Shown here: positions 12,065 to 21,437 of the stretch, piece after piece
Layout of the letters: each line of letters opens with the position of its first letter
Position numbering within the stretch: position 1 is the first letter of the stretch
From: Streptomyces bobili
Lineage (GTDB): Bacteria; Actinomycetota; Actinomycetes; Streptomycetales; Streptomycetaceae
Direction: 5' to 3'
NCBI RefSeq assembly: GCF_002154575.1
Contig: NZ_MUBA01000122.1
Location: 1 to 32,428 of the forward strand
DNA: 32,428 nt
The notes under the pieces: generated by a model
Databases searched by the model: none
Told to the model about the DNA's origin: nothing
The model's input: only the letters and a program-made list of their open reading frames with translations
Program-made: the position numbers and the translations under genes

Positions 12065-13135
12065 CTACAGGATCCGCACCCCCACCCGCTCCCACGCCTT
12101 CTCCACGGCCTGGAACTCCTCGCCGCCGTCGCCGAAGCGCTCCCGCGCGGCCTTCACGGTGAGCTTCGCGAAGTCGGTGAAGAACGCCTTCTCCGTCAGC
12201 TCGCCACCGGTCAGCACGTCGTACCAGATCTGGCCCGCCTTCTCCCAGGCGAAGCCGCCGAGTGCGGTGGCGGCCAGGTAGAACGCGTGGTTGGGGATGC
12301 CCGAGTTGATGTGGACGCCGCCGTTGTCGCGGCCGGTGCGGACGTAGTCGTCCATGGTCGCGGGCTGCGGGTCCTTGCCGAGCACGTCGTCGTCGTACGC
12401 GGTGCCGGGGGCCTTCATGGAGCGCAGTGCCTGGCCGGTCACGCTCGGGGCGAGCAGTTCGGCGCCGATCAGCCAGTCGGCCTCGGCGGCGGTCTGGCTC
12501 AGCGTGTACTGCTTGATGAGCGCGCCGAAGACGTCGGACATCGACTCGTTGAGGGCGCCCGGCTGGCCGTAGTAGGTGAGGTTCGCCGTGTACTGGGTGA
12601 CGCCGTGGGTCAGTTCGTGGCCGATCACGTCGATGGAGCTGGTGAAGTCGACGAAGATCTCGCCGTCGCCGTCGCCGAACACCATCTGCTCGCCGTTCCA
12701 GAAGGCGTTGTTGTAGTCCTGGTCGTAGTGGACGGTGGCGTCCAGGGGCAGGCCGTCGCCGTCGATCGAGTGGCGGCCGTAGGCCTTGAGGAAGTGCTCG
12801 AAGGTGGCGCCGAGGCCCGCGTAGGCGCGGTTCACCGTGGCGTCCTGGCCCGGGTCCTCGCCCTCGCCGCGGACCTTGGTGCCCGGCAGGTCCGTGCCGT
12901 GCCCGGCGTCGTACACAGTGCGCAGCGGCTGGTCCGACGGTGCCTTCGCCGCCGGGGCGGCGGCGAGGCGGAACTCGCTGGTCACGCGGCGCCGGGAGCG
13001 CAGCTCGCTGTCGCGCACCAGGGTGCGCCGGGCGGGTCCGGAGAGTGCGGGGTCGTCGCTGCGCGCCAGGCGGTCGAGGACATGGGGCGGAACGACGGTG
13101 CAGAAGACGGGCTCGAGGCCCCCGTGAGTCGTCAT
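12065..13135 (-). CDS. Protealysin-like M4 metallopeptidase
   Basis: 356 residues from ATG 13135; upstream in-frame codons are rejected because the protein proper begins with a protealysin-type propeptide (PVFCTVVPPHVLDRLA). This has the PP motif and Cys12, a candidate cysteine switch. The catalytic site is complete: His173-Glu174-x2-His177, Glu197 exactly 20 residues on (NESMSDV), and a late histidine (His275) in VHINSGIPNHAFYL. There is no signal peptide, unlike thermolysin-type secreted enzymes, so it is probably intracellular or exported by a non-Sec route. It pairs with the inhibitor gene downstream and is divergent from the leuA leader. Confidence 0.92.
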   Translation of the reverse strand: MTTHGGLEPVFCTVVPPHVLDRLARSDDPALSGPARRTLVRDSELRSRRRVTSEFRLAAAPAAKAPSDQPLRTVYDAGHGTDLPGTKVRGEGEDPGQDATVNRAYAGLGATFEHFLKAYGRHSIDGDGLPLDATVHYDQDYNNAFWNGEQMVFGDGDGEIFVDFTSSIDVIGHELTHGVTQYTANLTYYGQPGALNESMSDVFGALIKQYTLSQTAAEADWLIGAELLAPSVTGQALRSMKAPGTAYDDDVLGKDPQPATMDDYVRTGRDNGGVHINSGIPNHAFYLAATALGGFAWEKAGQIWYDVLTGGELTEKAFFTDFAKLTVKAARERFGDGGEEFQAVEKAWERVGVRIL

Positions 13136-13326
13136 GCCCGGCACCTTCGCACCGCGTGACCCCCCTGTCACCACCGGCCACCATGATTGGTGAAATACGC
13201 TGACAAACAGCCCTGAGGTGTGCCGGTGAGTGGTATACGGCACTTTTCGTCCGGTTCGTCCGCCCGGTCCCGCATACTGGAACAGGCCCACGCGCCCCGT
13301 GGGGCTCGGCTAAAGTGCGGAGCACT

Positions 13327-13355
13327 ATGCGTTTCGGGCTGCTTCTCCTTAGCTG

Positions 13356-13374
<19 letters not shown>
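13327..13374 (+). CDS. leuL: leuA leader peptide (attenuation)
   Basis: A 15-residue reading frame, MRFGLLLLSCRGEGL, with CGGAG 4 nt before its ATG. Codons 5-8 are four consecutive leucines (CTG CTT CTC CTT), and CTT is a rare codon in this GC-rich genome. It ends 78 bp before leuA. A leader peptide rich in the pathway's own amino acid, followed by alternative hairpins, is the standard design of ribosome-mediated attenuation and has been predicted for leuA in actinobacteria. Translation stalling on Leu codons when leucyl-tRNA is short should favour leuA expression. Confidence 0.8.
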
Positions 13375-15174
<1,800 letters not shown>

Positions 15175-15197
15175 TCACCCTCACGGGGAGTCCGCGG

Positions 15198-15228
15198 GCC
15201 CCGGCCGCCGGTATACGGCGGCCGGGGC
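15198..15228. terminator. Terminator after leuA
   Basis: A perfect 13-bp GC-rich stem (15198-15210 with 15216-15228) around the 5-nt loop GTATA, 23 nt after the leuA stop. No T-tract follows, as is common for Streptomyces terminators. Confidence 0.8.
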
Positions 15229-15300
15229 TCCGTCGTATATCGGCCATCCGTGCGTGGAGGTCACGGAAAGGTCTCGTACTGGGTGCTGACTCCGCCTCGA

Positions 15301-15317
15301 TGATGTGGCTAACATCA
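15301..15317. promoter_or_regulatory. Inverted repeat TGATGT-N5-ACATCA before the TerB-like gene
   Basis: A perfect 6-bp inverted repeat ending 44 bp before the proposed start. The inner part (GTG-N6-ATCAC) is close to the published Streptomyces Crp consensus GTG-N6-GNCAC, with one mismatch. A regulator site is plausible; the identity of the regulator is a guess. Confidence 0.35.
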
Positions 15318-15361
15318 CGACAGCGCGTGGCGATGTTGCCGCGGCGTTACGGAGGTGCGAC

Positions 15362-16060
15362 GTGCTGCCAGAACGGGGACAAGACGGCCGTGCCGCCACC
15401 GGGTTCGCCCGCGTGCTGGGCCACCGCACCGCCTGGACACCCGTCGGGGACGGCGAGTTCTTCTGCCCCGGCTGCGGCGGCGACCGCAACTACCAGCGGC
15501 TCACCGGGCGGCGCCGCTTCACCCTGCTGGGCCTGCCCGTCCTGCCGCGCGGCGAGACCGGCCCGGTCGTGGAGTGTGCCTCCTGCCAACGCCACTACGG
15601 CACCGACGCCCTCGACCACCCCACCACCACCCGTTTCTCCGCGATGCTCCGCGACGCCGTCCACACCGTCGCCCTCGCCGTCCTCTCCGCGAACGGCAAC
15701 TGCGCCCGTACGTCCCTGGAGACGGCGGCCGTCGCGGTACGCGCGGCCGGCTTCCCGGACTGCACCCGCGAGCAGCTCGCCGCCCTCGTCGACGCCCTCG
15801 CCGCCGACACCGGCCGGGTCCACGGCGAACCCTGCACCCCCGGGCTGGCCATAGAGCTGCACGAGGCCCTCGACCCGCTCGCCCCGCACCTCGCCCCCGT
15901 CGGCCGCGAAGCGATCCTGCTCCAGGGCGCCCGCATCGCCCTCGCCGACGGCCCCTACACCCCCGCCGAGCGCGAGGTCCTCGCCACGGTCGGCGCGGCC
16001 CTCACCATCCGCGCCGACGAGGTCACCCGGCTGCTGGCCGCGGCCCGCACCCCGTCCTGA
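15362..16060 (+). CDS. Zinc-ribbon TerB-like protein
   Basis: 232 residues from GTG 15362, chosen because GGAGG (15351-15355) sits 6 nt upstream; a longer frame from GTG 15305 lacks such a site and runs through the TGATGT inverted repeat. The N-terminal third has two CxxC pairs, Cys35/Cys38 (CPGCGG) and Cys72/Cys75 (CASCQ), forming a likely zinc ribbon. The C-terminal about 140 residues are helical with acidic positions (ALVDALAADTG, IALADGPYTPAEREVLATVG), resembling TerB/DnaJ-like TerB domains that bind metal. TerB proteins are linked to stress and phage-related membrane complexes, but no other ter gene is nearby, so a tellurite-resistance role is not supported. Confidence 0.75.
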   Translation: MLPERGQDGRAATGFARVLGHRTAWTPVGDGEFFCPGCGGDRNYQRLTGRRRFTLLGLPVLPRGETGPVVECASCQRHYGTDALDHPTTTRFSAMLRDAVHTVALAVLSANGNCARTSLETAAVAVRAAGFPDCTREQLAALVDALAADTGRVHGEPCTPGLAIELHEALDPLAPHLAPVGREAILLQGARIALADGPYTPAEREVLATVGAALTIRADEVTRLLAAARTPS

Positions 16061-16076
16061 TACTCCCCGGGGAGTA
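16061..16076. repeat. Perfect 16-bp palindrome TACTCCCCGGGGAGTA
   Basis: It begins at the base after the TerB-like stop codon and lies 127 bp before the MMPL start. With no loop it is better suited to a DNA-binding dimer than to an RNA terminator. Candidate operator for the MMPL-kinase-regulator genes; no regulator identified. Confidence 0.4.
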
Positions 16077-16202
16077 ACGCGGCCTCGCGGTCACCCGCCG
16101 CGGTACACCCGAACTCGCCCTCACGCGCGACGCTCCGCCGCCCGCCGGCCGGAAGTCTGGGAACCGTCACCGGACATCCGTGCCGAAGGGAGGGCCCGTC
16201 TC

Positions 16203-18272
16203 ATGGGGGCCGAAAAGACCAAGGGCAAGCGCGTCATCCCCTGGGTGGTGCTCGCCCTGTGGATCGGGGTGCTGGCGGCCGTGTCGCCGTTCGCCGCGAG
16301 ACTCGCCGACGTCCAGCACGACCGCATCACCGACTACCTGCCCGCGAGCGCCGACTCCACCAAGGCCGCCAGGCTCCAGGAGCAGCTGCCGGGCGGCGAG
16401 AGCACCGAACTGGTCCTCGTCTACCACCGCGACAGCGGGCTCACCCCGGCGGACCGGGCCACGGCGCAGGAGCAGGTCACGCGGGTCGCGGGGGAGCACA
16501 CGCTGACCGGGACACCACGGGGGGTCCCGTCCGACGACGGCACCACACTCATGTACCCCGTCGCGAGCAACGAGCCCGGCACCGACGAGAAGAAGCGGGA
16601 CGCCTTCGTCGAGGCCGTACGCGAGGAGGCGCACAGCGAGGGAGAGCTGACGGTCGAGGTCGGCGGATCGGGCGCGCTCGCCACCGACGCGGGCAAGGTC
16701 TACGAGTCGCTCGGCGGACCGCTGCTCTACACCACCGTCGCCGTCGTCGCCGTACTGCTGATCCTCATCTACCGCAGTCCGGTCCTGTGGCTCGTGCCCC
16801 TCGTGGTGGCCGGCGTCTCCAACTACCTGTCCATGGGCGTCGCCTACGGCCTCAACCAGGCCTTCGGGACGACCGTCTCCGGCCAGAGTTCCGGCATCAT
16901 GACCATCCTCGTCTTCGGCGCCGGCACCGACTACGCCCTCCTCCTCGTCTCCCGCTACCGCGAGGAACTGCGCCGCTTCGAACGGCCCCTGGACGCCATG
17001 CGGGCCGCCCTGCGCGGCTGCGGACCCGCCGTCCTCGCCTCCTCCGGGACCGTCGCCGCCGGGCTGCTGTGCCTGCTCGCCGCCGACCTCAACTCCAACC
17101 GGGCGATGGGCCCGCTCGGCACCGTCGGCGTGCTCTGCGCCCTCGTCGCCATGCTCACCCTGCTGCCCGCCCTCCTCGTCCTGCTGGGCCGCCGGGTGTT
17201 CTGGCCCCTGGTCCCCGCCTACGGCAGCACCCCCAAGGCCCGCCGGTCGCTGTTCGCCGCGATGGGCGGCTCGGCGGGCCGCCGCCCGCTCACCGTGCTG
17301 GCCGGCGGGGCCGTACTGCTCGGCACGCTCGCCCTGGGCACCCTGAACCTGCCCGGCACGGTCAAACAGGAGGACGCCTTCGTCGACCGGCCCGAGTCCG
17401 TCGCCGCCATGCGGACCCTCGGCCGCGCCTACCCGGAAGGCTCCGGACAGCCCGTCGACGTGCTCACCCCGGCCGCCCGGACCGACGCGACCCTCGCCGC
17501 GATCCGCGCCACCGAAGGCGTCGCCGACGTACGCGAGGGACGTACCGGCGGGGGCTGGACCGAGATCTCCGTGACCGCGGCGGCCCCGCCCCAGACGGCC
17601 GCGGAGACCGCGACGATCGAACGGCTGCGGGAACGCCTCGACGGCTCCTACGTCGGCGGGGCCAGCGCCCAGCAGCTCGACCTCAAGGACACCAACGCGC
17701 GCGACCGGACGATCGTCGTGCCGCTCGTCCTGCTGTCGGTGCTGCTCATCCTGGTCGTCCTGCTGCGCTCCCTGGTCGCCCCGCTGCTCCTGACCGCCGC
17801 CGTCGTCGCGGTGTGGGGTGCCGCGCTCGGACTCGGCGGGCTGGTGTTCGGGCCGCTGTTCGGCTTCGAGGGGACCGATCCGGGGCTCGGACTGCTGTCC
17901 TTCGTGTTCCTCGTCGCCCTCGGCGTGGACTACGGCATCTTCCTCATGCACCGCATGCGGGAGGAGTCCCTGCGGGGCGCCGAACCGGCCGCCGCCGCCC
18001 TGACCGCGCTGCGCACCACCGGCGGGGTCATCGCCTCCGCCGGACTGGTCCTCGCCGCGACCTTCGCCGTGCTGACGAACATGGGCCTCGTGCAACTCGT
18101 CGAGCTGGGCTTCGTCATCGCCGTGGGCGTGCTGCTGGACACCTTCCTCGTCCGCACCTACCTGGTGACCAGCGCGAGCGTGGCGCTGGGGCGGAGGATG
18201 TGGTGGCCGGGCCGGCTGTCCCGCGCGCCCGAGCCGCGGCCGGTGCCCGCGCGTGAACCGGTCGCCGGCTGA
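16203..18272 (+). CDS. MMPL-family RND transporter
   Basis: 689 residues with the two-fold repeat of MMPL/RND permeases: one N-terminal helix, a periplasm-facing loop, then six helices, repeated. Both halves carry the proton-relay Asp-Tyr pair in the fourth helix of each bundle (GAGTDYALLLVSRYREE and LGVDYGIFLMHRMREE). Such proteins export lipids, siderophores or hydrophobic drugs using the proton gradient. AAGGGAGGG 9 nt upstream supports ATG 16203. It is followed, after a hairpin, by a two-component pair on the same strand, a layout that suggests the kinase senses envelope stress or a compound handled by the pump. Substrate unknown. Confidence 0.92.
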   Translation: MGAEKTKGKRVIPWVVLALWIGVLAAVSPFAARLADVQHDRITDYLPASADSTKAARLQEQLPGGESTELVLVYHRDSGLTPADRATAQEQVTRVAGEHTLTGTPRGVPSDDGTTLMYPVASNEPGTDEKKRDAFVEAVREEAHSEGELTVEVGGSGALATDAGKVYESLGGPLLYTTVAVVAVLLILIYRSPVLWLVPLVVAGVSNYLSMGVAYGLNQAFGTTVSGQSSGIMTILVFGAGTDYALLLVSRYREELRRFERPLDAMRAALRGCGPAVLASSGTVAAGLLCLLAADLNSNRAMGPLGTVGVLCALVAMLTLLPALLVLLGRRVFWPLVPAYGSTPKARRSLFAAMGGSAGRRPLTVLAGGAVLLGTLALGTLNLPGTVKQEDAFVDRPESVAAMRTLGRAYPEGSGQPVDVLTPAARTDATLAAIRATEGVADVREGRTGGGWTEISVTAAAPPQTAAETATIERLRERLDGSYVGGASAQQLDLKDTNARDRTIVVPLVLLSVLLILVVLLRSLVAPLLLTAAVVAVWGAALGLGGLVFGPLFGFEGTDPGLGLLSFVFLVALGVDYGIFLMHRMREESLRGAEPAAAALTALRTTGGVIASAGLVLAATFAVLTNMGLVQLVELGFVIAVGVLLDTFLVRTYLVTSASVALGRRMWWPGRLSRAPEPRPVPAREPVAG

Positions 18273-18276
18273 ACCG

Positions 18277-18307
18277 GGGGCGCCCCTCCCCGACGGAGGG
18301 GCGCCCC
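18277..18307 (+). terminator. Hairpin between the MMPL gene and the histidine kinase gene
   Basis: A perfect 13-bp stem, 18277-18289 with 18295-18307, loop CCGAC, starting 4 nt after the MMPL stop. It likely terminates or attenuates MMPL transcription and argues against a kinase start upstream of it. Confidence 0.75.
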
Positions 18308-18342
18308 GCTCGGGCAGGATGGCCGCGAGGAAAGGGGGAGCG

Positions 18343-19536
18343 GTGCGGGAACTCCGGACGCGACAGGCACGGGCGGACGCCTGCCTCGCCGCGGGCTCCG
18401 CCGCCGTCGCCGTCGTCCTCGCCCTGTCCGTCGAGGACGGCAGACGCCCGGACCTCGTCGGCTGGACGCTGCTGCTGGCCGCCCAGCTTCCACTCCTGGT
18501 CCGCCGCCGGCACCCCCTGCTCGTCATGCTCGCGGTCGTCGCGTGCGTCGGCCCGTACCACGCCCTCGACTACGCGCACAGCGCCGCCGTACCGGTCGGG
18601 ATGATCGCCCTCTACTCCGTCGCCGTCAGCGGCAGTGCCCGCCGCACCCTCCTCACCGGCGTCGCCGTGCTCAGCGTCCCGCTCACCGTCAACGCGTTCG
18701 TCAATCCGCACCAGGTCTCCGAGGTCCTGCGGATCTCCGGCTGGATCGTCTCCGTCCTGCTCTTCGGCGGCTACCTGCGCATCCACCGCGAGAACGCCGC
18801 CGCCGCCCTGGAACGCGCCGAACGCGCCGAACGCACCCGCGAGGAGGAGGCCCGCCGCCGGGTCGCCGAGGAACGCCTGCGCATCGCCCGAGACCTGCAC
18901 GACCTCCTCGCCCACAGCATCACCCTCATCGGGGTGCAGACCTCCGTCGCCGCCCACGTCCTGACCGCCGACCCGGACCGCCTCGACCGCACGGCCGTCG
19001 CCAAGGCCCTCGACGACATCGCCGAGACCTGCCGCAGCGCCCGTGGCGAACTCCGTACGACGCTGGAGGTGCTGCGCGACCCCGGCGGACCCGAGGCCCG
19101 CGGACCGCTGCCCGGCCTGCACGGACTGTCCGACCTCGCCGACACCGCACGGGCCGCCGGGGCGCGGGTCGACCTGTCGGTGCGCGGCGAGGACGTACCG
19201 CCGGCGGTCGGCGCGGCCGTCTACCGGATCGTGCAGGAGGCCCTCACCAACGCCGTACGCCACGGCGGGCGGGACGACCTGAACGTGCGGGTCGCCGTGC
19301 ACGACGACGCGGGCGCCCTGCGGGTCACCGTGACCGACGACGGGAGCGGGACCGGCGCGGGGGTGCCCGGATTCGGGCTGGTCGGCATGCGGGAGCGGGC
19401 CCGCAGCATCGGCGGCGTCCTGGAGGCGGGGCCGCGGGAGGGGAAGGGCTTCGAGGTGAGCGCGGTACTGCCCCTGGGGCAACCGGCCACGCGGGAACAG
19501 AGCATGGGGGAGCAGCACATGAGGGAGCACAGATGA
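18343..19536 (+). CDS. Sensor histidine kinase, NarL/DesK type
   Basis: 397 residues from GTG 18343, downstream of the MMPL hairpin and preceded by the purine-rich GAGGAAAGGGGGAG; the frame extends back to 18253 but would include the end of MMPL and the hairpin. The N-terminal 150 residues hold several short hydrophobic helices with little outside loop, so sensing is probably within the membrane. The HisKA_3 motif is RIARDLHDLLAHSI, with the first His the expected phospho-acceptor. The ATPase domain has the N-box IVQEALTNAVRH and G-boxes VTDDGSG and GFGLVGMRERA. It overlaps the response regulator gene by 4 bp (ATGA). Confidence 0.92.
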   Translation: MRELRTRQARADACLAAGSAAVAVVLALSVEDGRRPDLVGWTLLLAAQLPLLVRRRHPLLVMLAVVACVGPYHALDYAHSAAVPVGMIALYSVAVSGSARRTLLTGVAVLSVPLTVNAFVNPHQVSEVLRISGWIVSVLLFGGYLRIHRENAAAALERAERAERTREEEARRRVAEERLRIARDLHDLLAHSITLIGVQTSVAAHVLTADPDRLDRTAVAKALDDIAETCRSARGELRTTLEVLRDPGGPEARGPLPGLHGLSDLADTARAAGARVDLSVRGEDVPPAVGAAVYRIVQEALTNAVRHGGRDDLNVRVAVHDDAGALRVTVTDDGSGTGAGVPGFGLVGMRERARSIGGVLEAGPREGKGFEVSAVLPLGQPATREQSMGEQHMREHR

Positions 19537-20219
19537 GTCCGATCCGGGTGCTGCTGGCCGACGACCAGACGCTGGTGCGCGCCGCGTTCGCGATGCTGGT
19601 CGAGTCGGCGCCGGACATGGAGGTCGTCGGCCAGGCGGGCACCGGCCGCGAGGCCGTGGAGCTGGCCCGGCGCGAGCGCGCCGACCTGGTCGTGATGGAC
19701 GTCCGCATGCCCGACCTCGACGGCATCGAGGCGACCCGGCTGATCGCCGCCGACGAGGACCTCGCCGGGGTGAAGGTGCTCGTGCTGACCACCTACGACA
19801 CCGACGAGAACATCGTCGAGGCGCTGCGCGCGGGTGCCTCCGGCTTCCTGGTGAAGGACACCCGGCCCGCCGACCTCCTCGACGCCATCCGCACGGTCGC
19901 CGCCGGTGAGGCCCTGCTCTCGCCGGGGCCGACCGCCCGCCTGATCGCCCGCTTCCTGAGCAGCCCCTCCGGACCGGCCGCGACCGGCGGCCCGGAGTGC
20001 CTGTCCGAACGGGAGCGCGGGGTGCTCGCCCTGGTCGCGCGCGGACTCACCAACACGGAGATCGCCGACACCCTCGGCCTCAGCCCGCTCACCGCGAAGA
20101 CCCACGTCAGCCGCATCATGGGCAAGCTGGGCGCGCGGGACCGGGCCCAACTCGTCATCGTGGCCTACGAGTCCGGGCTGGTGACCCCGGCGGCGACGGA
20201 CACCGGCCCCCGGTCGTAG
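19533..20219 (+). CDS. Response regulator, NarL/LuxR family
   Basis: 228 residues. The receiver domain has the acidic pocket LLADDQ, phospho-acceptor Asp56 (VVMDVRMPD), the conserved Thr (VLVLTTYD) and Lys (FLVKD). The C-terminal LuxR-type helix-turn-helix reads LSERERGVLALVARGLTNTEIADTLGLSPLTAKTHVSRIMGKL in outline. Translation is coupled to the kinase by the ATGA at 19533-19536. Likely targets include the neighbouring MMPL gene; this is inferred from position. There is no clear terminator in the 73 bp that follow. Confidence 0.95.
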   Translation: MSPIRVLLADDQTLVRAAFAMLVESAPDMEVVGQAGTGREAVELARRERADLVVMDVRMPDLDGIEATRLIAADEDLAGVKVLVLTTYDTDENIVEALRAGASGFLVKDTRPADLLDAIRTVAAGEALLSPGPTARLIARFLSSPSGPAATGGPECLSERERGVLALVARGLTNTEIADTLGLSPLTAKTHVSRIMGKLGARDRAQLVIVAYESGLVTPAATDTGPRS

Positions 20220-20292
20220 TCGCCTCGCCCCGCGATCACCGGTCGGTCCGAATCGGTTGCCCGCGCACGCGGAGCCGGGTTCGAATGGGCCC

Positions 20293-20757
20293 ATGGAAGA
20301 GACGCGACAGGAGACCTGGCCGGCCGAGCTGCCCGGCGTGCTGCGGCTGCCGTCCGGGCGTCTGGTGCGTGGCCGTGGGCTGCGCCGGGCCCTCGACCCG
20401 GCGGCGCCGGTCCCGACGTACGGCCTCTATCTGCTCGGTGGTGAGCCCCCGGCGGTGCCGTGGGAGGCGCGCTGGATCCGCTGGCCCGACTTCCGGCTGC
20501 CGGCGGACCGCGCCGACGCCCGTACGGCGCTCACCGAGGCGTGGCGGCGGGCCGCCGACGACAGGCTCGAGGTCGCCTGCGGCGGCGGGCGCGGCCGTAC
20601 GGGGACGGCGCTGGCGTGTCTGGCGGTGCTGGACGGCGTACCGGCCGCGCAGGCCGTGGAGTTCGTACGCCGGAACTACGACCGGCACGCCGTGGAGACG
20701 CCCTGGCAGCGTCGCTATGTGCGGCGGTTCGAGGGGCTCACAGAGCGAGCGTCATGA
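20293..20757 (+). CDS. Small protein-tyrosine/dual-specificity phosphatase-like protein
   Basis: 154 residues. The active-site loop is C-x5-R: Cys96-GGGRG-Arg102-T in VACGGGRGRTG, and a WPD-type loop with Asp66 (RWPDFRLP) would supply the general acid. The His that normally precedes the catalytic Cys is Ala. The chain is shorter than most classical tyrosine phosphatases. Substrate unknown; a Ser/Thr/Tyr kinase partner is not in view. The start is taken as ATG 20293; the frame is open to a TTG at 20257 but without support. The 3' end overlaps the convergent acetyltransferase gene by 20 bp. Confidence 0.75.
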   Translation: MEETRQETWPAELPGVLRLPSGRLVRGRGLRRALDPAAPVPTYGLYLLGGEPPAVPWEARWIRWPDFRLPADRADARTALTEAWRRAADDRLEVACGGGRGRTGTALACLAVLDGVPAAQAVEFVRRNYDRHAVETPWQRRYVRRFEGLTERAS

Positions 20758-21283
20758 GGAGGCGGTCGGCGCCGGGGCCGAAGTAGTCCGGGCGGGGGCC
20801 GCCGGGGTCCGAGGCGAAGCCCAGGGAGCGGTACAGGGCGATCGCCGTGTCGTTGCGCGGCTCCACCGAGAGCGTGACGGAGTGCACGCCCCGGGTGCGG
20901 AGGTGCCCGAGGATCCTCGTCATCAACTGCCGTCCCAGGCCCTGCCGTTGCAGCGGTGGGGAGATTCCGAGGCTGAGGATCCAGCTCCGTGCCTCGTCCG
21001 GCGGCGTCGAGAGCACGTATCCGCCCAGGTCCTGGCCCATGTCCACGACGAACACGAAGTCCGGGAACGAGGCCAGGAGCTGGCGCAGCACGAAGTAGGG
21101 GTACGGGGCGGTCGGGAAGGCCTCCTCGTCGAGCCGGACGATGTGGGGGAGATCCTCCTCCGTGGCCGCTCTGATCCGTAATCGCGTTTCCTGGGACACC
21201 TGGTCCACTGTCGAACCGGCGACCGACCGAGAACGATCTCCGGGACCCACGGGAAGTCCGGGAACCCGAGGAAGAGGAGTCAT
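20738..21283 (-). CDS. GNAT-family N-acetyltransferase
   Basis: 181 residues from ATG 21283, chosen for AAGGGGA 4 nt upstream; an upstream in-frame start (21328) has no such site. The acetyl-CoA loop is in GISPPLQRQGLGRQLM (R/Q-x-x-G-x-G), and the closing GNAT pattern RNDTAIALYRSLGF is present. A 45-residue unconserved N-terminal segment precedes the fold. The substrate is unknown. It is divergent from the methyltransferase gene, sharing a 154-bp promoter region with two ATGCAT palindromes. Confidence 0.85.
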   Translation of the reverse strand: MTPLPRVPGLPVGPGDRSRSVAGSTVDQVSQETRLRIRAATEEDLPHIVRLDEEAFPTAPYPYFVLRQLLASFPDFVFVVDMGQDLGGYVLSTPPDEARSWILSLGISPPLQRQGLGRQLMTRILGHLRTRGVHSVTLSVEPRNDTAIALYRSLGFASDPGGPRPDYFGPGADRLLMTLAL

Positions 21284-21360
21284 ACAGTCCCCTTGTGAAG
21301 ATGGAGAGGGATGGAGAAGGAGCGACAAAGCGAATGACGTGCGTGCTCACTCTTGTCCGA

Positions 21361-21398
21361 TATGCATACCCTGACGGTTCATCATTGCCTGATGCATC
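21361..21398. promoter_or_regulatory. Pair of ATGCAT palindromes in the divergent promoter region
   Basis: TATGCATA (21361-21368) and GATGCATC (21391-21398) are both 8-bp palindromes with the core ATGCAT, centres exactly 30 bp apart. Between them is CTGACGGTTCATCA (21371-21384), similar to the motif found before the WxL-like gene. They lie 40-77 bp before the methyltransferase ATG and may be operators for the divergent genes. Confidence 0.35.
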
Positions 21399-21425
21399 CA
21401 CTCCTTCAAGACCTCGGCGCCCTGC

Positions 21426-21431
21426 TAGGCT
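21426..21431 (+). promoter_or_regulatory. -10 box of a leaderless promoter (TAGGCT)
   Basis: TAGGCT fits the Streptomyces -10 pattern TANNNT and is followed by 6 nt and then the ATG at 21438. Transcription would begin at or next to the start codon, and there is no Shine-Dalgarno, so the methyltransferase mRNA is probably leaderless. No good -35 hexamer is visible. Confidence 0.55.
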
Positions 21432-21437
21432 GAACCA

